NCBI GenBank assembly: GCA_007922305.1
Contig: ML677341.1
Span: 70,264,911 to 70,328,910 of the forward strand
DNA: 64,000 bases
Reading direction: 5' to 3'
From: Dermatemys mawii
Lineage: Eukaryota; Chordata; Testudines; Dermatemydidae
The notes under the pieces are model-generated. The model did no database searches, was not told the DNA's origin, and saw only the letters and a list, made by a program, of their open reading frames with translations. Below, in pieces: positions 36,058-46,395 of this stretch (position 1 is the stretch's first letter; each line of letters begins with the position of its first letter). A program made the position numbers and the translations under genes.

Positions 36058-36189
36058 GATCGAGAGACAAATCAGCAGGTTTCGAGGATGGTTACCTAGA
36101 AAGCCTATGAGACTGGACAAGGAGACACTGCCAGACCTGGAGGAGAATGACTGCTATACTGCCCCTTTCAGTCAGCAAAGGATCCATCA
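36058..36189 (+). CDS. ANO4: ANO4 exon C: PMRLDKETLPDLEENDCYTAPF segment
   Basis: A 132-bp exon, in the same phase at both ends, with acceptor ttttgtgtaccgcag and a consensus donor gtaagt. It encodes IERQISRFRGWLPRKPMRLD, then KETLPDLEENDCYTAPFSQQ, then RIHH (the last His is split). The first half is a basic linker. The second half carries the DCYTAPFS..RIHHF block shared by ANO3 and ANO4. ANO3 as I recall it reads DCYTGPFS and has SAFPDLEESD, so TLPDLEEND supports ANO4. The flanking introns are 8.0 and 21.5 kb. Confidence 0.96.
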
Positions 36190-36470
36190 GTAAGTATTTT
36201 ATTATTTAGTTTAAATGCAAGGCAAAACTATACTACCAGATTAATCCTGCCAAAGCCAAAGCTCAATATATATATTTAAGAAGAGATCTGTGTAGTTTCT
36301 CACCATATCATGAGCGTCCATGCAGACCACTGAAATAGCAAGAAGTCTATCTACATTTTGGAGGGCTTATCTAAATGAACACTTAATTTGTGGCAAGCTG
36401 AGGTGTAAATCTACCCTGCAGTAATGTCCTGCACCATAAATGTCCTTGTGGTCCCTGCTGTTGCTCACTA

Positions 36471-36788
36471 AGGGTATGTCTGCACTGTAGTTAGACACTT
36501 GTGGCTAGCCTGTGCCAGCTGACTTGGGCTCGCAGGACTTGGGTGCAGGGACAGGGCTGTTTAATTGCAGTGTAGACTCCTGGGCTCAGGCTGGAATCTG
36601 GGCTCTAGGACCCTGTGAGGTGAAAGGGTCCCAGAGCTCGATCTGCAGCCCTTGCTGGAATGTCTACACCGCAATTAAACAGCCCCACGTTCACGCAGCA
36701 GCAGGATCTACATGAACCCTGCAAGCTAGTGCGGAGTAGATTTGTAACCGAGTTTGCTGCAAACTTAGTGTTCATGTAGACAAGCCCT
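36471..36788. mobile_element. palindromic non-autonomous DNA transposon
   Basis: The left end agggtatgtctgcactgtag and right end gttcatgtagacaagccct are inverted repeats with mismatches. Internally, acagggctgtttaattgcag (36553-36572) is mirrored by ccgcaattaaacagcccca (36669-36687), so much of the 318 bp can fold into one hairpin. The flanking TAA/TGA suggests a 3-bp target duplication. Confidence 0.65.
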
Positions 36789-38982
36789 GAGTATTAACAT
36801 CCAGTCAGAAGTCCATGGAAATCAATGGAAGATTCCTTTTGATTTCATGGGCTTTCAATCAGGCCCCTATATAAGTAAGTGACTACTCATGACAGTTCCC
36901 TTAATAACATGTAGGGCCAGATTTACAAAGGTATTTACGTGCATAAAGATGCAGGTAGATGCCTGGTAAGATTAACAAGAGGACCCAGCTTCCATTGAAA
37001 GTCACTAGGAATTAGACACAAACTTATTTTCTATAACTATTTAGAGAGTACCAAAAATATATCTGTTAGAGACTACAGCAACTGAGCCTGCATAGGAAAC
37101 ACAACCCTTTTCTTCTGTTTACTTAATGCCAAATAAAGGGTAAAATGCAGCTGTGCTCTGAAAAGTGACCATGTAGAATATGGCACCTTCTTACATAAAA
37201 GATCTATGCCCTGTACATACTCAAAGTCAGATCTGTTTACATCAGTGACCAAAATACATTTGTATTGCTTTTTATTCCTGTTATCACTGCAGATCAAACG
37301 CAGCTCTGGAAGAGAGCTGAGTTTTCTTTGTTTGTTTGTTTTTCATTATGCACCATCAAAAGATTTTTTTGCTAAATTCCAGTTTCAGGGCCAATCATTT
37401 ATATCTGTGCAAATGCATGAAAAGCCATAGCATTGCACAGACGCCTCTCGGGGCATAGGTTGGCATGTAGAATTATGTATAAGAAGGAAAGAATCTAGGT
37501 TGATTTTTAGATGCCACGTTGAATTTTCAGGGCTGACAATGAAAAACAAACAAACCTTTCTATGCTTGTAAACTTAGTGGACTTACAGTGCTATATTTAT
37601 ACAGTCACTTTTCAAATAGAATCACGATTTAAGTAACAGTGGCTGCAAAAATTCTGAAGGATAGGAGAGCCTTTTGTGGACAATATCAGTACTTGCAGAA
37701 TGGAGGACAGTAAGCAGGACCTGAAGAAAAAAATGCAAAGAATAGGCAGTACAGACCGAGATGCTAACAAAAAGGTAACTCTATAAAGCTGACGAAGCTA
37801 AGACTAAGAGCCTGTGGCATCTGATTCTAGAGGTTCCTATGGCAGAGTGACACCTGACCTAGCTGTCTTTGCTAAACACCTCATTCTGACTATACTATTA
37901 ATTAAGATTTCTATCAATGTATAAAATAGACCCATCTGCTACACTGGATGCCTTTTGCATGATTTAAAGTAACAATGCAACAAAAAACAAAAGCAGCAGC
38001 AAGCCCCAAGGGAAACTTGAATAAAACTCCATTCCTAACAGAAATCAATAAGCAGGACTTTCTCCACCAAACCTCTATCCCATAAACAATGACCACAGTC
38101 AGACCCCAATCTCTTCAGACAGCTGGGCAAAAAGCTGACATTGCAACATGTCCTGAAAGATGAGGAATACATGGAGTGTTCCAGTAGAATTCCAGCAAGA
38201 ATGAAAACTAAAAAATATGGACCTTTAGAAGTAGTTCTTACCTTAGTAGTAACTTTTGCTTGAATTTAGGACCCAGATGAAAGTTTTATTAGAGGTCAGA
38301 GAGAGAAGAGATTTGGAGTATAGGCACGAACATTCATTCTTCCCTGACATGAGCCTTGCTCTGTCTTAGTTCCTAATTTGTGCATTTGATTAAATACAGT
38401 TTTAGGTTCATTAGCTTGCTTATTGTTGCTTGGAACCTCATTTATATCTTTGTGCTCTTTGAAGCTTTTTCCAGGCAGACCTGACTTTGTTTTTCCCCTT
38501 GCTCTTTATTTAATCTTTTTTTTATGTTGTTACTGATATAATATTGAGCCAGAATGCACTCCTTTCCCCAGTGCATGCTGTGACCTGATATGATTCTTGC
38601 ACTCCTCTATTTCCTATCCTCTTTGTTGTTCCAGTTGATTCTCTCTCATTAGGCACTTTCTGAAATTGAATGAGTTGCTATTAAATATTCTGTTAGTGAA
38701 ATGTGTGGTGGCTTTTTAATTGTCCTGGGAATTACATGCCATGTAGGTGAACAGGGGTTTTTTTATTTTAGGGGCTTTTAAATAATTTTCTCATTGGCTG
38801 TAGAAAACAAGTGTTGACCAATGGGAAGTGTAAAGCTGAAAGGAAGTACTTTAGTTTCATAAATGAAAGGCCAAGGAATTGTGCATACAGTTGAATAAGA
38901 GATGCTCTCAGACTAAAAATCACATAGTGTAATACCAGAAAGTGCTTCTCATGATATGGTGTATTTGGAGTTTTTCCTGGAT

Positions 38983-39160
38983 TTAGGCCTAGTCTACATG
39001 AGGAAATGTATTGGAATAATTATGCCAAAATAAGTGTCCACATGGGGAGTTATAGTGGTATAACTAGGGCTATAATTATACTGGTATAATTGGTATAATA
39101 TATATACTGGTATGCTGGTATAATTATGCCAGGAAATTTCCCCAGGTAGACAAGCCCTTA
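38983..39160. mobile_element. 172-bp DNA transposon with TTA target duplication
   Basis: The element is 38986-39157. The ends ggcctagtctacatgagg and ccaggtagacaagccc are inverted repeats, and TTA is present directly at both sides (38983-38985 and 39158-39160). A 3-bp TWA duplication is typical of PIF/Harbinger elements. The interior is an A/T-rich array of ctggtataatt-like units. Confidence 0.7.
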
Positions 39161-39369
39161 CTTAGCTCACACATATATAGCTATGTACTGGCCAATACTT
39201 CCAGCCCATGATCTAGCAACACACTGTCCTGTGTTCGCACTGGTGACATATTGTTTGGCAGTGTGTTGGAGCCTCTCACAGCATTGGCTGGATGCACTGG
39301 AGACTGGAGATGTGTGAAAGTGGAGAGATTAAATGGATATACTGGGTAAAGAAAAGAATATGCAGATTC

Positions 39370-40340
39370 CATAAGAACATAAGAAAGGCCGTACAAAGGT
39401 CCATCTACCCCAGTATCCTGTCCACCGACAGTGGCCAATGCCAGGTGCCCCAGAGTGAGTGAACCTAACAGGTAATGATCAAGTGATCTCTCTCCTGCTA
39501 TCCATCACCCCCCTCTGACAAACAGAGGCTAGGGACACCATTCCTTACCCAGCCTGGCTAACAGCCATTACTGGACTTAACTTCCATGAATTTATCCAGT
39601 TCTCTTTTAAACCCTGTTATAGTCCTAGCCTTCACAGCCTCCTCAGGCAAGAAGTTCCACAGGTTGACTGGGCACTGCGTGAAGAAGAACTTCCTTTTAT
39701 TTGTTTTAAAGCTGCTGCCCACTAATTTCATTGGGTGGCCCCTAGTTCTTCTATTATGGGAACAAGTAACTTTTCCTTATTCACTTCCTCCACACCACTC
39801 ATAATTTTCTATGCCTCTATCATATCCCCCCTTAGTCTCCTCTTTTCCAAGCTAAAAAGTCCTAGCCTCTTTAATCTCTCCTCATATGGGACCCATTCCA
39901 AACCCCTAATCATTTTAGTTGTCCTTTTCTGAACCTTTTCTAATGCCAGTAAATCCTTTTTGAGATGAGGAGACCACATCTGTACACAGTATTCAAGATG
40001 TGGACGCACCATGGATTTGTATAAGGGCAATAAGATATTCTCCGTTCTTATTTTCTATCCCTTTTTTAATGATTCCTAACATCCTGTTTGTTTTTTTGGC
40101 TGCCACTGCACACTGAATGGACATCTTCAGAGAACTATCCACGATGACTCCAAGATCTTTTTCCTGATTAATTGTAGCTAAATTAACCCCCATCATATTG
40201 TATGTATAGTTGGGGTTATTTTTTCCAACGTGCATTACTTTACATTTATCTACATTAAATTTCATTTACCATTTTGTTGGCCAATCATTTAGTTTCATGA
40301 GATCTTTTTGAAGCTCTTCACAGTCTCCTTGGGTCTTAAC
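39370..40340 (-). pseudogene. CR1 LINE, 3' portion, antisense
   Basis: Read on the minus strand this is the 3' end of a CR1 whose 5' portion continues at 40765. Visible pieces are [19 protein letters not shown], then [20 protein letters not shown], then [20 protein letters not shown], followed by the 3' untranslated region and the terminal ttatgttctta (inverted at 39370). The frame is broken between blocks. The same subfamily lies in sense orientation at 42552-43535. Confidence 0.9.
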
Positions 40341-40764
40341 TATTTTGAGCAGGTTTAAGATAAGCAGCCGTGTTAGTCTGTATCTGTAAATAAGACAAGG
40401 AAGACTTTGTAGCATCTTAGAGACTAACCAGTTTATTTCAACATAAGCTTTTGTGGGCTATAGCCCACTTCATCGGATGCATAGAATGAAACAGAAGTAA
40501 GATGTATTTATATACACAGAAAGTAAAAAAAAAATGGTTGTACATTAGCATATCAATTCTAAGAGGCTGTTTAATTTGGATGGGCCATTATCAGCAGGAG
40601 AAAAAAATACCTTTTTTTTTTCTTTCTGTATATATAAATACATCTTACTTCTGTTCCATTCTATGCATCTGATGAAGTGGGCTATAGCCCATAAAAGCTT
40701 ATGCTGAAATAAACTGGTTAGTCTCTAAGGTGCTACAAAGTCTTCCTCGTCTTATTTTGAGCAG
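40341..40764. mobile_element. 400-bp palindromic insertion inside CR1, with 12-bp target duplication
   Basis: The insertion is 40353-40752. The duplicated target tattttgagcag is at 40341-40352 and 40753-40764. Removing the insert restores continuous CR1 sequence. The left arm (taagacaaggaagactttgt, then acataagcttttgtgggcta) and the right arm (atagcccataaaagcttatg, then acaaagtcttcctcgtctta) are inverted copies. The pairing extends inward through cagaagtaagatgtatttat and its mirror ataaatacatcttacttctg. A central ~70-bp spacer includes gggccattatcagcaggaga. The left arm has ~38 extra bases (40353-40390, aagcagccgtgttagtctg) with no partner on the right. Confidence 0.9.
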
Positions 40765-41225
40765 TTTAGTATCATCTGCAAACTTTGCCACCTCACTGTT
40801 TACCCCTTCCTCCAAATCATTTATGAATAAATTGAATAGGATTGGTCCTAGGACTGACCCTTGGGGAACACCACTAGTTACACCTCTCCATTCTGAACAT
40901 TTACCATTTATTCCTACCTTTTGTTCCCTGTCTTTTAACCAGTTCTCAATCCATGAAAGGATCTTCCCTCTTATCCCATGGCAACTTAATTTACTCAAGA
41001 GCCTTTGGTGAGGGAAATCTAAGTACACTATGTCCACTGGATCCCCCTTGTCCACATGTTTGCTGACCCCGTCAAAGAACTCTAATAGATTAGTAAGACA
41101 TGATTTCCCTTTACAGAAACCATGTTGACTTTTGCCCAACAATTTATGTTCTTCTATGTGCCTGACAATTTTATTCTTTACTATTGTTATTCCAGACTGA
41201 GTGTTTTGAAACCTCCCCTTTCTAC
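40765..41225 (-). pseudogene. CR1 LINE, reverse-transcriptase region, antisense
   Basis: The minus strand shows RT motifs of CR1 ORF2: [19 protein letters not shown], then VDIVYLDF, then [20 protein letters not shown], then FADDTKLL, the last containing the A-D-D catalytic box. HQR replaces the usual sequence after the LDF motif, and the frame is lost beyond each block. This is the part of the 39370-40340 copy that lies upstream of the palindromic insertion. Confidence 0.9.
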
Positions 41226-41442
41226 CTTAAGGAGCATCCATTGCTGTTGTACATACGGGGCGCATTCCTTACTGGGAGCTGTCCCAGCACTAGCCGGCTT
41301 ATAGGCTAAGAAGTATTTTGTTTAGCATAGTGCTAAAGCTTCTCCGGGTATTATTATGGTAGCACCTAGGATTTGCCAGGAATTGTAAGGGCAAAGAAGA
41401 TAGTCCCAGCTTCAGAGAACTTGTGTTCTGGGTGTCAGTCTA

Positions 41443-42549
41443 GGGTTGCCAGGTGTCCAGTTTTTGACCTGAACACCCAGTCGAAATGGGACCCTGGCGG
41501 CTCAGGTTAGCACTGCTGACCAGACCGTTAAAAGTCTGGTTGGTGGTGCAGCAGGGATAAGGGATAAGGCCTGGCCTGATTCCGCACAGCTCCTGGAAGC
41601 AGCGGCATGTCCTCCCTCTGGCTCCTAAGGGCAGCCAAGGGGCTCTGCATGCTGCCCTTGCCCCAGGTGCCGGCTTTGCAGTTCCCATTGGCTGGGAACC
41701 ATGGCCAGTGGGAGCTGCAGAAGCAGCACCTGCAGATGAGGTAGTGCACAGAGCTGCCTGGAGGCAGAGGGGTGACATGCCGCTGCTTCTGGGAACTGCT
41801 TGAGGTAAGTGCCACCCGGAGCCTGCACCTCTGAACCCCTCCCACGCCCAACCTCCTGTCCCAGCCCTGAGTACCCTCCTATGCCCCAAACCCTCATCCC
41901 CAGCCCCCCCCCAGACCCCCCCCCCCCGGGTGCGCCCCCCCCCCCCCCCCCCCCCGCACCACAACCTCCTGCCCCAGCCCTGATCCCTCTCCTGCCTCCT
42001 GAACCTCTCATTTCCAGCCTAGGGCACCTGCACCGCAAACCACACACCCGCATCCTGAGCCGGCAGCCCCCTCCCCCCGCATACCCCAACCCTCTGCCCC
42101 AGTCCTGATTCTCCCACCCACTTTCCAACCTCTTTGGTCCTAGCCTGGAGCCCCCTCCTGCACACTGAACCCCTCATTTCTGGCCCCATCCTAGAACCCT
42201 CACCCACACCCCAAATTCCTGACTCAGCCCAGAGCCCCCTTCCATACTCTGAACCCCTCGGCTCCACTTCAAATCCCCTCTTGTACCCCAGTCTCCTCAT
42301 CCCTAGCTCCAACCTGGAGCCCGCACCCCCAGCTGGAGCCCTCACCCCCTCTTGCATTCCAACTCACTGCCTGGAGCCTCCTCCCACACCTTGAACTCTT
42401 CACTTCTGGCCTGATCCAGGAGTCCTCACTCCCTCCCACACCCCAACCCTCTGAGCCAGCCCAGTGATAGAGTGAACGGGGGGTGGGAGGGGCTCAGAAG
42501 GGGTGGAGCAAGGGTGTTCGGTTTTGTGCAAGCAGAAAGTTGGCAACCC
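41443..42549 (+). mobile_element. GC-rich non-autonomous DNA element, about 1.1 kb
   Basis: The ends gggttgccaggtgt and aagttggcaaccc are inverted repeats. A TA dinucleotide lies directly outside each end (41441-41442 and 42550-42551), compatible with a TA target duplication. The interior carries cccattggctgggaaccatg, a long C-rich run (41916-41956) and pyrimidine-rich quasi-repeats. No transposase is present. A left-truncated relative lies at 25568-26353. The several long frames here are composition artefacts. Confidence 0.7.
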
Positions 42550-42551
42550 TA

Positions 42552-43535
42552 CTATTTAACATTCCTGTGGTGGGAAGAACACCTCAACAGCCCAGCATTG
42601 TGGCATTTAATTTCAGAAAGAGGAACTATGCAAAAATGAGGGAGTTAGTTAAACAGAAATGAAAAGGTACAGTGACTAAAGTGAAATCCCTGCAAGCTGC
42701 ATGGACACTATTCAAAGACACCATAATAGAGGCCCAACTTAAATGTATACCCCAAATTTCAAAAACCCAGTAAAAGAACTAAAAAAGAGCCACCATGGCT
42801 TAATAACCATGTAAAAGAAGCAGTGAGAGATAAAAAAAAGGCATCTTTTAAAAAGTGGAAGTCAGATTCTAGTGAGGTATATAGAAAGGAGCATAAACAC
42901 TGCCAAATTAAGAGTAAAAATGTAATAAGAAAAGCCAAAAAGGAGTTTGAAGAACAGCTAGCCAAAAACTCAGAAGGTAGTAACAACATGTTTTTTAAGT
43001 ACATCAGAAGCAGGAAGCCTGCTAAACAACCAGTGGGGCCCCGGACAATAGAGATACAAAAGGAGCACTTAAAGATGATAAAGGTATATAAAATCATAAG
43101 TGGTGTGGAGAAAGTGAAGCAAAAGTTATTTACTTGTTCCCCTAATATAAGAACTAGGGGCCATCAAATGAAATTAATTGGCAGAAGATTTAAAACTAAT
43201 AAAAGAAAGTTTTTCACACAGCACACAGTTAACCTATGGAACTCCTTGCCTGAGTAGGTTGCGAAAGCCAGGACTATAACAGGGTTTAAAAGAGAACTGG
43301 ATACATTCATGGAGGTTAAGTCCATTAATGGTTATTAGCTAGAATGGGTAAGGAATGGTGTCCCTAGTCTCTGTTTGTCAGAGGGGGGTGATGGATGGCA
43401 GAAGAGAGATCATTTGATCTTTACCTGTTAGGTTCACTCACCCTGGGGCACCTGGTACTGGCCACTGTCAGTAGACAGGATACTGAGCAGGATGGACCTT
43501 TGTTCTGACCCAGTACAGCCTTTCTTATGTTCTTA
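42552..43535 (+). pseudogene. CR1 LINE, internally deleted, sense
   Basis: The first part encodes the region between the CR1 endonuclease and RT: EPPWLNNHVKEAVRDKKKAS, then FKKWKSDSSEVYRKEHKHCQ, then FFKYIRSRKPAKQPVGP. Near 43083 it jumps, in frame, to the ORF2 C-terminus: IISGVEKVKQKLFTCSPNIR, then FFTQHTVNLWNSLPE, followed by the 3' untranslated region ending cttatgttctta at about 43535. The whole reverse transcriptase is therefore missing, while a 144-codon frame stays open across the join. Confidence 0.9.
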
Positions 43536-43962
43536 TATTATGTCAGTCAGAATGTAAACATGCAGAGAAGAACAAAACAGACAAATGACTGGGAGTGGGA
43601 GGTAACAATAAAACAGAGTTTAGCAAAAAAGTGGAAATCTTAGCTCACCGCTTGGCTAACTAAGACTTCTGCTGTTCCGCTAAACCCTGCTTTATTGCTG
43701 TCATCCTCCCAACACATCCCAACCTATTGCTCTATTTCTTTCACCTGCTAAGTCTTGTGTGGCACCTAAACTGTACATTTTCTGGGGCAGGGAGCTCATT
43801 GGTGGTGTTCAAGAGATAAAAATATTACTTTGTTTATTTTTGGCTGGTTTACTTATCTGCCGAGACCTGAGTTCCAGAATCTGTGATGTCAGTGCTAAAG
43901 CTGATGATATAATTAACATCTAAAGCAGTGTAAACAGTGAAGCGAATGTACTATTAGCTCTT

Positions 43963-44248
43963 GGGCTGGTCTTCACTAGGGCGGGGGATCGACTGCAGAT
44001 ACGCAACTTCAGCTGCGTGAATGACGTAGCTGAAGTCAGCGTAACTGCAGCCAACTTACCTCCCATCCTCACGGCGACGGCAGTCGGTGGCACACTCCCC
44101 CATCGACTCCGGCTTACTCCTCCGGGGGAGCTGGAGTTCCAGAGTTGACAGGGCCAGCACTAGCGATCGATTTCTCATGTCCTCACAAGACGCGAGAAAT
44201 CAATCGCTAAAACATCGACCGCTGCCTGCGGTAGTGAGGACGTACCCC
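43963..44248 (+). mobile_element. short DNA transposon with GTAGCTGAAGT core, copy 1
   Basis: It shares with 53051-53320 the order acgcaacttcagct, gtagctgaagtca, cactcccccatcgactcc, ccagagttgac, and a final atcgac..gcggtagtg block. The two GTAGCTGAAGT-type segments form an internal inverted repeat. The ends gggctggtcttcact and agtgaggacgtacccc are roughly inverted. Confidence 0.65.
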
Positions 44249-44552
44249 TTAACATTGAGGTCATTGACATCATCAGCTGCTGCATTAGAGAGCTGGAACC
44301 CTGAACTCCTATCTTCATTTAAAAAGATTTACAGTTTCCTTGTAAAATGCATTAGTTTATATTTTTTTAGTGGACACGTTCTGTATTTAGACTATCTAAT
44401 GCTTTTTGAAAGAAGTATTTCAGTTCACTTTTAAATTATGTCAATCATTACCCACCTTTCACAGGAAATCCAATCCAAAAGTTACTTACACCATTAGAAC
44501 AACAATTGTTGGTGTACTTTATCCATAAATCACTTTTTTACTTTCAGTTTGC

Positions 44553-44784
44553 TTGAGTCAAATGACTCCTAAAATTAATTATGTAGTATACTGGAACAAT
44601 TTACCCAGGGGCCAGGTAGATTCTCCTTCACTGACCATTTTTAAATCGAGATTGTATGTTTTTCTAAAAGATGTGTTCTTAGAAGTATTTGTAGGAAGTT
44701 CTATGGACTGTGGTATAGAGGAGGTCAGACTAGACAATCACAATGGTCCCTTCTGGCCTTGGAATCTATGAATCTATGAATATT
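44553..44784 (+). pseudogene. CR1 LINE 3' end with ATCTATGA tail repeats
   Basis: YWNNLPRGQVDSPSLTIFKS is readable (ORF2 C-terminus). It is followed by gtcagactagacaatcacaa and the terminal aatctatgaatctatgaa. The two ATCTATGA units are the 3' terminal repeats used in CR1 priming. This copy is severely 5' truncated and belongs to a different subfamily from 42552-43535, whose tail is cttatgttctta. Confidence 0.9.
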
Positions 44785-45945
44785 TACTGTTTAGCTGAGG
44801 AGGGAGGAGCAAAACAGATATGGGGAGTTGAAGGGCAAAATTAATTGCTGGTCGGGGAGACTGGCAGATTTGGGGATGATAGACATCCCCCCACATGTGC
44901 CTTTTCAGACCACTTTAAGCACTATGTGTAACTCCACTGATTTCAAGAGAGTGCTCCTGTTTATACCATTGTGAAAACAGAATCCGGAGATTTGTTCTGT
45001 TGGCTTTTTTAAATGTTAGTTATCAATTTAACTAGAAAAAAATCATTCATGAAGTATCAGGGATTGGCCAGTAAGAGAATTAATTATTTCTCTTTCATCT
45101 CGAAATACTATTATGTGTAGTGGTCTCATGCCTAACTCTTCACAGTAATTCTTCAATATAATATACAACACTGATCATGATACATTCTGCGGTCAGCAGT
45201 GGCCTGTCCTAGGAGGCAGACCAAAGCTGAATTAACATTCAATCAGAATATTGTGTGGCATGCTGATATACATACGCTTCCCTATCAGACTGGCAGAGCT
45301 TCAGCTGTCAGTATTATCAGCCTTTCACCATTAAATCTGTCATCAGGTTTTCTTACTGAAAGATAAAAAGTTACAAGTTAAAATGTATTTAACATGCAGG
45401 TTTCAAACCTGGCAGGTCCTCAGGTCCTCAAGTGCCATTTTAGGAACAGAGAAATGGGCATTTATTGAAATATTGGCGAGTGAGGAATGGAAAGCTGTAG
45501 AAATATCATGGTAACTTAGCTTATTGTTTTTCAGCGCTGTGGTGTGCCGGATAAATTTTCGCACTGTGTCTAGCTGAGTCAACTCAAGTAAATTTGCTAA
45601 AGTACTTGTACAAAACCATATGTTCATCATCAGGGACAAATTCTGCCCTCACAAGTGAATGGGTTTCCCATTATTTTGAATGGGAGCTACGTGTGTGCCC
45701 CCAAGACTAATATTTGGCCAACTTGTTTCTGCTTGTCGGTGGTTTAGTTGGTGTCAGAGGAAAAGGTTCGCTGAGTGTTCAAAATGAGTGAAATTCCCTC
45801 CACTTGCAAAAAGCCTGGTGCAAGTGCTACTTCAGCCTATGGCTTGGAATAGCAGCCATAACTCCTCCACTCCTGTTGCACAGTGTATTGGCACAGAACT
45901 GGGGCCACTGCTACCCTCCCTTCCCTCCCCAGACCAATGGTAATA

Positions 45946-46120
45946 CACCTCTACCTCGATATAACATGGTCCTCTGGAGCCAAAAAATCGTACCATGGTA
46001 TAGGTGAAACCACATTATATCAAAGTAGAAGAGCACGCAGCACACCCCCCAGAGCACTTCTTTACCACGTTATATCACAATTCGCCTTATATTGGACCAT
46101 GTTATGTTGGGGTAGAGGTG
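45946..46120. mobile_element. mariner/Tc1-like non-autonomous element, 175 bp
   Basis: The ends cacctctacctcgatataac and gttatgttggggtagaggtg are 20-bp inverted repeats with two mismatches. The dinucleotide TA stands on each side (45944-45945 and 46121-46122), the classical Tc1/mariner target. The interior repeats gttatat-like motifs. There is no coding capacity. Confidence 0.8.
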
Positions 46121-46133
46121 TATTGACTTTCCA

Positions 46134-46395
46134 TGCCAGCCTTGCAGTGGGGAAAGGCTCTGGCAGCTCCCTGCTGCTTGGAGCCTTTCCCCACTGCAGG
46201 GAACATCTCCACCAGCTCCCCACTGCTGGAGCCCTCCCCCATCCCAGGAAAAACTCTGGCAGCAGGAAAAGGCTCCTCCAGCTCCCCACTGCTGAAGCAC
46301 GTCCCCCACTGCAGAGAAAATGGTGAGCAGCTGAGAGCTGCTGAATGCTTTCACCCTCCATTGCTACTGAAACCTTTCCCCACTCTCTCCCTCCA
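46134..46395. repeat. palindromic GC-rich quasi-tandem repeat
   Basis: cagtggggaaaggctctggc (46145-46164) is mirrored by gagcctttccccactgcagg (46181-46200). Variants of cagctccccactgctggagc recur at about 46214 and 46279. The pattern is a set of short inverted and direct repeats around a 35-40 bp unit. It directly follows the mariner-like element but is probably a separate repeat. Confidence 0.55.

Noticed and set aside
40765..41225. Active reverse transcriptase gene
   Set aside because: The FADD box and [10 protein letters not shown] motif are visible, but the frame is broken, the element is 5' truncated, and it is split by a palindromic insertion.
41440..42128. Minus-strand frames of 174 and 167 codons and a Pro-rich plus-strand frame
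   Set aside because: They are shadows of a C-rich transposon interior and a long C homopolymer. Gly-rich or Pro-rich translations are a direct result of composition.
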